Shown piece after piece: positions 8,297 through 16,302 of a stretch of 64,000 nucleotides of DNA. The stretch covers positions 5,270,001 to 5,334,000 of the forward strand of contig NZ_JARUND010000001.1 of assembly GCF_036898825.1 (NCBI RefSeq), in the 5' to 3' direction. The notes under the pieces were generated by a model. It had not been told where the DNA came from, made no database searches, and worked only from the letters and a program-made list of their open reading frames with translations. This DNA is from Streptomyces sp. B21-083 (GTDB lineage Bacteria > Actinomycetota > Actinomycetes > Streptomycetales > Streptomycetaceae). Positions within the stretch are counted from its first letter, which is position 1; each line of letters opens with the position of its first letter. The position numbers and the translations under genes are program-made.

Positions 8297-9417
8297 GATG
8301 CGTTCTCCTTGTCTCCGTGTTGGCAGTAGCTGTGCAGCGGCGCCTTCGCTTCCTGATAATGCTTGGCCAGGGGGCGGCAGACCCGGCAGGTGCCGGACAG
8401 GGCGCAGCCTTCGCACCCTCCGGTGCGAAGCATGAGTCGGTCGGCAACGGCGCCGAGCCGGGTGAGGCCGTCGACGCCTTCGGCCAGGAGGTCGATCTGG
8501 TCATCCCGGCCGACCTTGCAGATCGACACCTTGGCGTGCGGGTCGGCGTGGAAGAAGGTGTGTCCCGCATTGCAGCCGGCGAACGGCTTGCGCTGGCGCA
8601 GGTGGGCGGCGGACTGGGCAAGCAGCGGCTCACCGCCGCCGTAGATCGTGGGCGTCATGTTCGTGTACGCGTGGTTCTCGACGTTCCACTCCTCGGCGAG
8701 CGCGGCCATCTCGTCGGCTTCGGAGGCGTTGTCCTCGGTCACCACGACGTTGATACGCAGAGGCAGGCCCGCCTCGCGTGCGGCGTCCATGCCGCGCCGG
8801 AACGCTTTCCACGCTCCACGGCGTTGGGTGAGCGTGTCGAAAGACTTTTCGCTCGCCCCGTACATGCTGACGACCAGCCGGTAGGGCGGGCAGTCGCGGA
8901 AGAGCTTGAGAAGGTCTGGTCGCCAAAGCAGCGAGCCGTTCGTGGAGATGGTGAGCATCATCCCGGCCTGCCAGGCGTACCGGTAGGCGCCCTGGAAGTG
9001 GGGGTCCATGGTGGGTTCGCCGCCGGTGATCTGGAGCCAGAGGACGCCGGCCTCGCGCATGATGTCCAGCAGCCGTACCTTGTCCTCCCAGCTGATCCCG
9101 GAAAAGGGCCGCTCACCTAGGTAGCAGTGCTTGCAGCCGAAGTTGCAGCCGAGGTTGATCTCCCAGGAGGCGCGGCAGTAGCCGTATGGGGACGGATCGC
9201 GCACCAACACCGTGCCCTGTGCCGGGTGGCCGTTCAGGTCGATGCCCCAGACATCGGCGGCGGTCTGCACAGCCCAGGCGGGCAGCGCCCCACCATCGGC
9301 GACCGCTTGCCGGATGCCCTCGTAATGGTCGTCGGGGATACGGCTGCCAGCCCTCGCTCCGGGCTTGAGGAGTAGGTGCCCGTCGAGGAACGGGGATGCG
9401 ATCAGAGCGTGGGCCAT
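8293..9417 (-). CDS. radical SAM/SPASM peptide-modifying enzyme
   Basis: 374 residues. The radical SAM cluster motif CNFGCKHC (Cys91, Cys95, Cys98) is followed by the SAM-binding QITGGEPTMDP and ISTNGSLL. The C-terminal region holds a SPASM-like auxiliary-cluster pattern: Cys in CNAGHTFFHADPHAKVSIC, then CEGC-x5-CRVC, then a final Cys near SYCQHG. SPASM proteins typically modify ribosomal peptides or small proteins. About 80 residues precede the core and may serve in peptide recognition. The start ATG 9417 overlaps the stop of the preceding small zinc-finger-like gene (ATGA), and its own stop overlaps the start of the 54-residue peptide, so the three are translationally coupled. Substrate inferred to be that peptide. 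Confidence 0.9.
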   Translation of the reverse strand: MAHALIASPFLDGHLLLKPGARAGSRIPDDHYEGIRQAVADGGALPAWAVQTAADVWGIDLNGHPAQGTVLVRDPSPYGYCRASWEINLGCNFGCKHCYLGERPFSGISWEDKVRLLDIMREAGVLWLQITGGEPTMDPHFQGAYRYAWQAGMMLTISTNGSLLWRPDLLKLFRDCPPYRLVVSMYGASEKSFDTLTQRRGAWKAFRRGMDAAREAGLPLRINVVVTEDNASEADEMAALAEEWNVENHAYTNMTPTIYGGGEPLLAQSAAHLRQRKPFAGCNAGHTFFHADPHAKVSICKVGRDDQIDLLAEGVDGLTRLGAVADRLMLRTGGCEGCALSGTCRVCRPLAKHYQEAKAPLHSYCQHGDKENAS

Positions 9418-9653
9418 CAGCGGCCCTCCTTCCAGATCATGAAACGTGACGGCACACGTGCGCCCTGGCGGTCGGCACGACAGTGGATCTTGCCGAGGCC
9501 GTTGCAGGTGCCACAGGACTTGCCGGACGAGTCGGCGCCACTGCCGCCGCAGTCATCGCAGCTCTGATTGCGAGGAGGGCGAAGGCGCCGGGTCTGCATT
9601 CCGCCAGGGGAGTCGGGGCGGGCGATGAGTAGCGTGCCGTTGTGTGGGCTCAT
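9417..9653 (-). CDS. small DnaJ-type CxxCxGxG zinc-finger-like protein
   Basis: 78 residues from ATG 9653, two bases after the stop of the preceding gene. The centre has CDDCGGSG and CGTCNGLG, two CxxCxGxG half-sites as in the DnaJ central zinc domain, plus a further Cys (KIHC). It is too short to be a chaperone. It could be a zinc-binding scaffold or escort for the peptide or radical SAM enzyme. The C-terminus (SRFMIWKEGR) is basic. Its stop overlaps the radical SAM start. Confidence 0.7.
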   Translation of the reverse strand: MSPHNGTLLIARPDSPGGMQTRRLRPPRNQSCDDCGGSGADSSGKSCGTCNGLGKIHCRADRQGARVPSRFMIWKEGR

Positions 9654-9655
9654 GA

Positions 9656-9985
9656 TCAGCTGGCGCACGAGACCTCCTCCAAGGTGTCTTCCCAGGTGTG
9701 CTGCTCGGTGTGGTCGGTGAACAGACCGCACCCGTCACCGTCGGGCCCCGGGGCGACCACCGGGCAATCCGTCAGTACGACCGACTCCACTTCGGTCCTC
9801 CCGAGCCAGCGGAGCCACAGGGCGGTCCCGTACTCGCCGGCGTCGTTAAGGAGGCCGTAGTGCTCACCGTCGTCGTGCGAGGACAACTGGCACTGCACAG
9901 CCCTGTCGACGTACTCCGCGGCCGACCTGACCAGCGCTTCCTGCGCCAGGTCCAGGAGCACCTGGCGCCATTGCGTGCACCGCAT
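9656..9985 (-). CDS. uncharacterised 109-aa protein of the radical SAM operon
   Basis: ATG 9985 overlaps the stop of the preceding gene in an ATGA, which fixes this start over the longer upstream frame. Residues suggest a small alpha/beta protein: helix WRQVLLDLAQEALVRSAAEY, then strands around YGTALWLRWLG and TEVESVVLTDCPVV, then an acidic tail. I recognise no family. Its place in a tightly coupled operon suggests a role tied to the radical SAM enzyme. Confidence 0.65.
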   Translation of the reverse strand: MRCTQWRQVLLDLAQEALVRSAAEYVDRAVQCQLSSHDDGEHYGLLNDAGEYGTALWLRWLGRTEVESVVLTDCPVVAPGPDGDGCGLFTDHTEQHTWEDTLEEVSCAS

Positions 9986-10242
9986 CACGACTGCACCCCA
10001 GGAGAGGCTTTGGAGTGCGGGGAGTGGTTCGTGCAGCGCGGGCACATGCATGGGGGAAACCCAATGGGATTGTCGAGAGCCACAGGATTCTCGTCTTCCC
10101 GTACCTCCGTCACCTGGCCCCAAGTCCGACCGGAGTCACGGGAGACCCTGAGCGTCATGAGGACTCGATGCTCACCGCTCAGGCCCTGCATCCGCGTATT
10201 GCCGTCCGGCTCGCGCGCCAGAGCCTCACCTCTCGTGGTCAT
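9985..10242 (-). CDS. small Cys-rich protein, first gene of the radical SAM operon
   Basis: 85 residues from ATG 10242 with AGAGGAG seven to eight bases upstream. A beta-hairpin-like stretch LRVSRDSGRTWGQVTEVRE is followed by PCMCPRC, a possible metal-binding knuckle. I recall similar short proteins in Streptomyces without assigned function. It begins the minus-strand operon and faces the XRE regulator across a 149-base divergent region, where the operon promoter should lie. Confidence 0.65.
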   Translation of the reverse strand: MTTRGEALAREPDGNTRMQGLSGEHRVLMTLRVSRDSGRTWGQVTEVREDENPVALDNPIGFPPCMCPRCTNHSPHSKASPGVQS

Positions 10243-10391
10243 GACCGAACTCCTCTGTGAATCCCGCTGCTCGTCCGGGCAACATCCAGGAAAGCGTCAG
10301 AAGCCGGAGGTCTCCACGGCATCAATGCGGCAGTCTTGACGCAGCTCCGTGCACGGGCACCGACGGGGCCGAAGCGTGGGAAAGGGGCGCC

Positions 10392-11645
10392 ATGGAACTG
10401 GCGGAGCGACGCAGGGCCCTGGGCTACAGTCAGGAGAAGTTGGCGCAGTTACTGGGTGTGGACCGCACCACGGTCGGACGCTGGGAAAGCCGCAAAGTCG
10501 CTCCTCAGCCGCCCCAGCGACGAGGCTTGGCCGCCGCCCTCGAAATCAGCCTCCCAGAGCTGGACATCCTCCTGAAGTTGCCACGAGCCTCAGGCCAAGA
10601 GGCTGTCGAGCTCCAGTCCAGTGATGCCCCGACCGTGGGAGACGACGACGAAATGATCCGCCGTGAGTTCCTCCGCATACTGACCGTCAGCGGGGCCTTG
10701 TCCGTCCTACCGGTCGAGGAGGCCGAGGCTCTGACCGAGGGCGTCTGTCGAGGGGTGCCTGCCGACTTCGCACGCATGAACAGACACCTTTGGCAGGTCT
10801 ACCAACTGGCTCGTTCAAAGGGTTCTGTCTATCCCGTCGTCCGGGACCAGCTGACGACCCTGAACGAAGCGCTGGCGAGCAACCGTGAAAGTGCACGGGC
10901 CCTGCTGAGCGCGGCGGCTGATCTTTTTCAGTTGGCCGGCGAGGTGGCGTTCGACGACAATCGGTACTCTGACGCGGCTGCTTCGTACTCGCTCGCTGCG
11001 TCGATCAGTAAGGACGCTGAGGCGTACGACCTGTGGGCATGCGCGCTCGTCCGTCACGCCTACGTGGACATGTCCGAGCAGCGGTACCGGCAGGCCGCGC
11101 AGATGCTTGGCGCGGCCGAGCGACTGGCCGATCGAGGTGACAGCAACCTCTCGACCCGGCATTGGGTCGCTTCCGTCCAATCCGAGGCATACGCCAACCT
11201 CGGCGACTTGAACTCGTGCGAGCGTGCGATGGATCGAGCGGAGACCGTCCGCGACCTCACTGTGGACAGCGTCAACGGCGGATGGCTTCGGTTCGACGGT
11301 GCGCGGCTCGCCGAGGAACGGGGATCGCGCTACGTACAGCTCGGCCGTCTCGACCTGGCGGAAAACGCCTTGAAGGATGCCCTGAAGCAGACAGCCCTGG
11401 CATCCGGACAGTCGTACCGGCGACGCGGAGCAGTGCTCACTGACCTGGCCGCCATCGGTGCGAAGCGGCGGGACGTCGAGCAGGTTGTGGCGTACGGCAG
11501 AGAAGCCATCGGCCTGGCCCGAGCCTCCGCGTCCGGGTATGTCGCCCGTAGACTCCAAGCCCTGTGCGACGAGTTCGGTCCCTTGAGCCGCGACCACCGC
11601 GTAGCGGAGCTGGGGGCGGAGATCGCCACGCTGAGCACGCCGTGA
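10392..11645 (+). CDS. XRE-family regulator with TPR-like helical domain
   Basis: 417 residues from ATG 10392 (GAAAGGGG upstream). Residues 1-60 form a helix-turn-helix (YSQEKLAQLLGVDRTTVGRW). The rest is alpha-helical, with repeats typical of TPR-type sensor domains (AAASYSLAASISKDAEAYDL, RQAAQMLGAAERLADRG, AENALKDALKQTALASG). Such regulators often respond to small peptides or protein partners. It diverges from the radical SAM operon and is followed 14 bases later by a small gene, so it probably controls the operon, perhaps in response to the peptide. Codon use looks less GC-extreme than in genes to either side. Confidence 0.85.
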   Translation: MELAERRRALGYSQEKLAQLLGVDRTTVGRWESRKVAPQPPQRRGLAAALEISLPELDILLKLPRASGQEAVELQSSDAPTVGDDDEMIRREFLRILTVSGALSVLPVEEAEALTEGVCRGVPADFARMNRHLWQVYQLARSKGSVYPVVRDQLTTLNEALASNRESARALLSAAADLFQLAGEVAFDDNRYSDAAASYSLAASISKDAEAYDLWACALVRHAYVDMSEQRYRQAAQMLGAAERLADRGDSNLSTRHWVASVQSEAYANLGDLNSCERAMDRAETVRDLTVDSVNGGWLRFDGARLAEERGSRYVQLGRLDLAENALKDALKQTALASGQSYRRRGAVLTDLAAIGAKRRDVEQVVAYGREAIGLARASASGYVARRLQALCDEFGPLSRDHRVAELGAEIATLSTP

Positions 11646-11659
11646 CGAGAGGGGTAGGC

Positions 11660-12025
11660 ATGTCGCAGACCGAGGGTGCACGACTGTTCCGGGAAACCTG
11701 GATCGCGGGAGTGCACCAGCACTTCCCCGGTGAGCCGAAGGCCGGCTATGTGACCCGGTGGGAGGACACCCCGCAGTGGGAGCGCGAGGCAGCGGGCTCC
11801 GTCTACGAGCAGGTCCGCTACTTCATCGAGATCAGCGCCGGCGCCACGGCGCGGCTGTCCCGCGAGCAGAAGGGTCGCTTCGTCGCGATGTGCTGGACGG
11901 CCCAGATGTTCAAGCACTTCGAGGACCCGAAGCCGGGCTACGTGGCCGACTGGCCCGAACTCCCGTCCTGGCAGCAGGAGACCGATGCCGACATCTTCGA
12001 GGCCATCGAGAAGGCACTGAGCTGA
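11660..12025 (+). CDS. small protein with internal duplication, cotranscribed with XRE gene
   Basis: 121 residues from ATG 11660, 14 bases after the regulator, with GAGAGGGG upstream. It is built of two similar halves: HQHFPGEPKAGYVTRWEDTP then WEREAAGSVYEQV, and KHFEDPKPGYVADWPELPSW then QQETDADIFEAI. The shared pattern is W-x-A...HF...PK-x-GYV...W...P-x-W...E...(Y/F)E. I do not recognise the family. Pairing with the regulator suggests an accessory or sensor role. Confidence 0.75.
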   Translation: MSQTEGARLFRETWIAGVHQHFPGEPKAGYVTRWEDTPQWEREAAGSVYEQVRYFIEISAGATARLSREQKGRFVAMCWTAQMFKHFEDPKPGYVADWPELPSWQQETDADIFEAIEKALS

Positions 12026-12348
12026 TCGCTAGTGCGCATTGAGCCTGAAACCCGGACGAAGCGCGGGCCCGAGTCGCTGTTTTCAGAGGAAGACTTGGGG
12101 CTAGCTACGTCGCGAGCAGCTGACTGTGCCGTTGGCGTAGCGCGGCATTTTTGGTCATGGGCCGGTAGGGTGCCGCGTACTCCGATAGCCCGTAGCGGCA
12201 AGCTCACAGTTCCGCAGCAACGCCGTGGTCGAGGAGCGTCGATGCGCTACAGGGGCGCGGCGTGCCGCTCTCGGAGGCTGTTGCTTCGACAGGAGGGAGC
12301 GGTGCGGAGACCACTGACCGAGCGCCCTCTGGCCAAGCACGCGACGCG
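12026..12348 (+). other. gene-free stretch, 323 bases
   Basis: No frame here has a convincing start or coding pattern. Composition is locally less GC-rich (for example CTGTTTTCAGAGG near 12080 and GCATTTTTGG near 12148). It separates the radical SAM block from the next gene and may be an island boundary. I see no tRNA or clear attachment repeat. Confidence 0.5.
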
Positions 12349-12885
12349 TCAGTCTCCGACCGCGCTCGACAGGGCCTCGGTGATCATGCGGGTGGCGAAG
12401 TCGGGGTCTTCGGTGATGCGGTTGATGTGTTCCGCGAGGAGCAGGGCCGTGGCTTCCAGGGGAGTCATCTCCTCCTCGGTCCAGTCGCCGTACTGCTTGC
12501 GCCACAGGTTGGGGCTCAGGCCCATGCCCGCGGAGATGGCCAGGCCGGCCATGGTCGGGATGGCCTCGGGGGGAACGCTCCTGGGCATCATGCGCATCGA
12601 GGCCACGAGGGTGGGCACCACGTACTCGATCACGTCCTTGTCCTGGTCCTCGTGGGCCTTCCGCAGCCAGGTCATGAACATGTAGATGAGGGTGCACGCG
12701 CCGTCCAGGACGCCGGCGGCTCCCTCGGGGCCCAGCGAATCGGCGTACTGGTCGATCAGCGCCTGTTGTTCGGGGTCGATCCCGGTCCTGCCGTCGTGGA
12801 TGCCCTTGAGCCGAGAGTCGATCATCAAGAGCGCCGCGCCCACGTCACCGGCGGGAGCGTGCTGCGGGTCGCAGGGCGATGACAC
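12349..12885 (-). CDS. uncharacterised helical protein, 178 aa
   Basis: Start GTG 12885 chosen because GAGGAGG sits six bases upstream. The longer frame would add an Arg-rich non-coding-like segment. The sequence is mostly helical and acidic, with LDGACTLIYMFMTWLRKAHE and a Met/Pro-rich centre (MRMMPRSVPPEAIPTMAG). No signal peptide or recognised domain. Isolated gene between two non-coding stretches. Confidence 0.7.
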   Translation of the reverse strand: MSSPCDPQHAPAGDVGAALLMIDSRLKGIHDGRTGIDPEQQALIDQYADSLGPEGAAGVLDGACTLIYMFMTWLRKAHEDQDKDVIEYVVPTLVASMRMMPRSVPPEAIPTMAGLAISAGMGLSPNLWRKQYGDWTEEEMTPLEATALLLAEHINRITEDPDFATRMITEALSSAVGD

Positions 12886-13387
12886 AGGGATCCTCCTCGG
12901 GTGGCCGCGATGGGCAACGCGGCCTGTCCGTACGACAGTAGAGGCCCGAGGGCGACGGGGGCCGGTGGTTCCCGGCATCGCCAGGAACTCGGATTTCCCC
13001 TCAGGTCTCCCTCGTCCTCACGCGTCGTGGGCCCGGCCTTGCCACGGTCCGGAAAGCAGCGGGGCGACGGGCGAGGCCTGGAGCGCCGGGTCCGGTGTCG
13101 GCGCCGGGGGATCGAACTGGCGTAGGGCAACGGCAGGTTGACCGACGATGCCCTCGGTGGACCGGGACCTGGCCCACGCGGCACCCCGCCAGGAAGGTCA
13201 CACGGGCCGGCGCCTACGACACCGACGCGATCCTCCCGCTCATCCTCGCCGTCGCTCTTGGCATCACCCTTGACTTGGGGTAGGGCGCCGATGGTGGTCC
13301 GGCGTCGGCCGGCCGGCCGCGTGTGAGCCGCGATGCGATTTCCGCTGGGGGGCCGCCCGCGGGTGCGGAGAGAACGGGGCGATGCCC
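12886..13387 (+). other. gene-free stretch, 502 bases
   Basis: Several overlapping open frames run on both strands but none combines a ribosome site with plausible protein composition; they are Arg/Pro/Gly-rich. It contains the promoter side of the 178-residue gene. No repeats or RNA genes seen. Confidence 0.5.
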
Positions 13388-14713
13388 CTAGCGGGCGGGG
13401 ACCTCGGGCTCGTACGGGTCGAGACCCCACTCGGAGTCGCCGAGCGGATAGGTGTACGCGGGCCGTCCCACGTTCCCGCTCGTCCGGAAGGGATTGCCTC
13501 TGTCGTCGAGGCGCATGGTGCCCCGCTGGTCGCCGCTGGACCAGTCCAGCTCCAGGTACCAGCTCACGTTGTGCGTGGTGACGTCGGCGAAGACGTAGAA
13601 GACCTCGGGATCGGCCTCGCTCACCTTGTACGGGAAGTCACGCTGCCCGGCCCTGGGCGAGACCGAGGGCCGCCCGGCGTCGAGGTTCACGTCGAAGGCC
13701 ACCGTGTCCACGCCACCACCGCACCCGACGCCCATCGCGTAGTCGTTCCAGGCGAGCGGAGCGCTCTTCTCCACCACCCGCACATGCAGTGCCTCCAGGA
13801 CGACGGTCGCCTTCCCGGTGCCCTGCACGGTCAGTGCGAGCATCTGCTTCCCGCCGGTGACCCCACCGAGCGCGGTGACCCACCCGCGAGCGTCCGGCTC
13901 GGTCGGCGGCGGAGGCACCTGCTTGGGCTTCTGGTCGATCAGGATGTGCGGGCCGCACGGGTCGTCCCACTTGTACGGATTGACGGCGACGGTGGGTGCG
14001 GTGGCCCCGTCCTCGGCCTCCTCCCCCTGCACCGCCGCCCCGGCGTCGGAGACGGCGGGAGTCGGGGAGGAGGGAGAGGGGGAATCCGTGGGACTGCCGC
14101 TGGGTGAGGCGGACGGCGCCGCCGACCTACCCTTCGCGCCGGACGGCCCGGAGGTGGCGGGACGGTCGTCGGTGGACTCGGCATCAGAGGCCGCAGCGAC
14201 CACGGACCGCTTCCCGCTCCGGTCGGCATCACCCTCGCCGGGTACGAGGTTCACCACGAGTACGGTCGCCACGGCAGCGGCGACCACGGCAGCGCCGGCG
14301 AGCACGACGGTACGCCGACGCCGAACCGGGGGAGCCCCCGCCGGCCCGGTCACGGCAGGGACGGAAGGTGTGCCGGCCACGGCTTCCGCAGCCGGAGTGG
14401 CGGCCACGGCTTCCGTAACCGGGGTGGCGGCCACGGTTTCCGCCGCCGGAGTACCGCCCGCGCCGGCCTTCTGCCCCCGCATGGCATCCGCGAGGATCCA
14501 CCGCCGGTGCAGCTCCACCAGTTCCTCGGGCGTCGCCCTGCACAGCCGGGCCAACCGCTCCACGGGGGCGTAGTCCGTCGGTACGGCGTCCCCGTTGACA
14601 TACCGGTGAAGCGTGGACGCACTCATGTGCAGCCGCTTCCCGAGCACTCCGTAACTGAGCCCGGACCGCTCCTTCAACCGGCCCAGCAGCTCCGGGAACT
14701 GATCCCCCGTCAC
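13388..14713 (-). CDS. membrane-anchored XRE-type protein with extracellular domain
   Basis: 441 residues from GTG 14713 with GGGAGGA upstream. Residues 1-60 are an XRE helix-turn-helix (LSYGVLGKRLHMSASTLHRY). An Ala/Thr-rich region follows with near-repeats of ATPAAEAVA, encoded by imperfect 27-30 base tandem repeats around 14380-14460. Then comes one membrane helix (VVLAGAAVVAAAVATVLVVN), a Ser/Pro linker, and an exported domain of about 150 residues with two cysteines (DDPCGPHILID and GVGCGG). DNA-binding head plus extracellular tail suggests a one-component membrane sensor. Divergent from the lipoprotein gene. Confidence 0.8.
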   Translation of the reverse strand: MTGDQFPELLGRLKERSGLSYGVLGKRLHMSASTLHRYVNGDAVPTDYAPVERLARLCRATPEELVELHRRWILADAMRGQKAGAGGTPAAETVAATPVTEAVAATPAAEAVAGTPSVPAVTGPAGAPPVRRRRTVVLAGAAVVAAAVATVLVVNLVPGEGDADRSGKRSVVAAASDAESTDDRPATSGPSGAKGRSAAPSASPSGSPTDSPSPSSPTPAVSDAGAAVQGEEAEDGATAPTVAVNPYKWDDPCGPHILIDQKPKQVPPPPTEPDARGWVTALGGVTGGKQMLALTVQGTGKATVVLEALHVRVVEKSAPLAWNDYAMGVGCGGGVDTVAFDVNLDAGRPSVSPRAGQRDFPYKVSEADPEVFYVFADVTTHNVSWYLELDWSSGDQRGTMRLDDRGNPFRTSGNVGRPAYTYPLGDSEWGLDPYEPEVPAR

Positions 14714-14941
14714 CGTTCCTCCCTCTCTCCGCGTCCCGGACCGCCGTTCCAGACGGAGCTCGTTCCCCCAGGTCAAAGGGGTCGCGGGCATTCCAGTGTT
14801 CCGGATGCCTCGTCAGTTGTGGTGGCCGGGACGGATCTTGGCACAGGCTCTGGTCATCCAAGCACGCCGCTTCCGGCACCCGGTCGAGCGGCCTGCCCAC
14901 GGATCCGTATCGCAACGCACCGATCGCATCAGGGGAATCAC

Positions 14942-15745
14942 ATGTCCGCACGTACCGCCCGCACCCGTCTGCTCGCCGCCGCCGCGCTCACAGCCGTCAC
15001 TCTGACTCTGACGGCGTGCGGCAACGCGGAGGGTGCCCGCGACGAGGGAGCCTCGGCCGGGTCCGCCACGTCCACCTCCTCGTCCACGACGAGCGGGGGA
15101 ACGTCCACGGAGGCGGGACAGGCCGGCACCAAGGACTCGACGGGCACGACCGGTACCACCGGCACCACCGGCACCACCGGCACCACGGGAACGACCGGTT
15201 CGAGCGGGACGACGGGCTCCACCAGCGCCTCGGGCTCCACGGGTTCCACGGGTTCCACCGGCTCATCGGGCGCCAAGGGCTCCTCGGGCTCCTCAGGTTC
15301 CGCGAGTTCGGGCGACTCGGGGTCCAAGTCCCGCTACACGCCCTGCACCGTCACCTCCACCAGGACGACCGCCACGGTGGTCTCCCGCCCGCTGAACCAC
15401 GTCCTCCTCACCGTCACCAACACCGGCTCGAAGCTCTGCGACCTCGTGGGCTACCCGGCCGTACGGTTCGGTGAGGCCCAGTCCGTGCCGCCCGTCATCG
15501 AGGACTCCCAGCCGCAGGCCGTGGTCACGCTCGCCCCGGGTGAGTCGGGCTACGCGGCCGTCGTGGTGTCGGCGGCGGACGGCAGTGGCACGAACGGCTA
15601 CACCGCCAAGAGCCTGGAGGTCTACTTCAACAGCGAGAGCACGAGCGCCGCCCGTCCCGCGCTGCCCGCGAAGGGCGTGTACGTCGACAGCTCGATCACC
15701 GTCACGTACTGGCAGTCGGACATGGCCGACGCCCTCACCTGGTGA
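14942..15745 (+). CDS. DUF4232-like lipoprotein with Thr/Gly/Ser repeat linker
   Basis: 267 residues. Signal peptide with lipobox LTAC, so a diacylated exported lipoprotein. About 100 residues of low complexity follow: TGTTGTTG repeats, then SGSTGSTG (9-base tandem repeats near 15147-15200). The C-terminal domain has two cysteines (YTPCTVT and KLCDLVGYP) and the DUF4232-like run LLTVTNTGSKLCDLVGYPAV. Start ATG 14942 follows AGGGGA. It faces the membrane-anchored XRE gene across 228 bases. Function of the family is unknown. Confidence 0.88.
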   Translation: MSARTARTRLLAAAALTAVTLTLTACGNAEGARDEGASAGSATSTSSSTTSGGTSTEAGQAGTKDSTGTTGTTGTTGTTGTTGTTGSSGTTGSTSASGSTGSTGSTGSSGAKGSSGSSGSASSGDSGSKSRYTPCTVTSTRTTATVVSRPLNHVLLTVTNTGSKLCDLVGYPAVRFGEAQSVPPVIEDSQPQAVVTLAPGESGYAAVVVSAADGSGTNGYTAKSLEVYFNSESTSAARPALPAKGVYVDSSITVTYWQSDMADALTW

Positions 15746-15807
15746 CGCCGCGCCCGGCCCCACGACGGCCGGGCATCACAAGGGATACAGGGGACACACA
15801 CACCTGA

Positions 15808-15848
15808 CTGTCGGCCCGCCCGGGGGAGTTCCTCGGGCGGGCCGACAG
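15808..15848 (+). terminator. bidirectional 15-bp hairpin
   Basis: CTGTCGGCCCGCCCG (15808-15822) pairs perfectly with 15834-15848. It lies between the convergent lipoprotein and small secreted-protein genes and would serve both. Confidence 0.85.
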
Positions 15849-15851
15849 CTG

Positions 15852-16154
15852 TCAGCTCACGCCGTACGCGTTGTACACCGTCGTCGTCGCGCTGTCGCCC
15901 TGGGTGTCGGTGAAGGACGTGGCGAGTTCGTAGGTGCCGTTGGGCAGCGACGCCGCCTTGTTGCTCTCTACGTAGCGGAAGTCGGACGTCGTCGTGTTGT
16001 AGACCGCCACCTGGGCGTAGACCGGCTTGCCGCTCCGGTCCAGCGTTGTGACGGTCAGCGACCCCTTGGTCGCGGCCGACGCCGTGGAGGCGCCGGTCAG
16101 CAGAAACGGCGCGAGTACGGTGACGACACCCGCGATCACGGCGGTTCGCCGCAT
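15852..16154 (-). CDS. small secreted beta-rich protein
   Basis: 100 residues from ATG 16154 (GGGGG upstream). A signal peptide (VIAGVVTVLAPFLLTGASTASA) is followed by about 70 residues that look like one beta-sandwich: GSLTVTTLDRSGKPVYAQVAV, then NGTYELATSF. The pattern resembles small transthyretin/carboxypeptidase-regulatory-like folds, but I cannot name a family. Confidence 0.75.
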   Translation of the reverse strand: MRRTAVIAGVVTVLAPFLLTGASTASAATKGSLTVTTLDRSGKPVYAQVAVYNTTTSDFRYVESNKAASLPNGTYELATSFTDTQGDSATTTVYNAYGVS

Positions 16155-16302
16155 GAAGCCCCCATGGCTGTGTGCATCAGGCGCACCGGTGTTGGGTGCG
16201 CGATCCTCAAACTCCCTCAGGACAGCCCCGGGTTGGTTCACAAGCAGGTCGCCCATGGACAAAGAATCGGCCACGTCAGCGTAAAGACCGTGAGGAGCGG
16301 GG

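Noticed and set aside
12032..12685. 217-codon plus-strand frame
   Set aside because: Mostly antisense to the 178-aa gene and Arg/Ser-rich; no start signal.
15147..15300. Tandem 9-base repeats considered as a CRISPR-like or satellite array
   Set aside because: They are in-frame codons for a Thr/Gly/Ser linker of a lipoprotein, without spacers.
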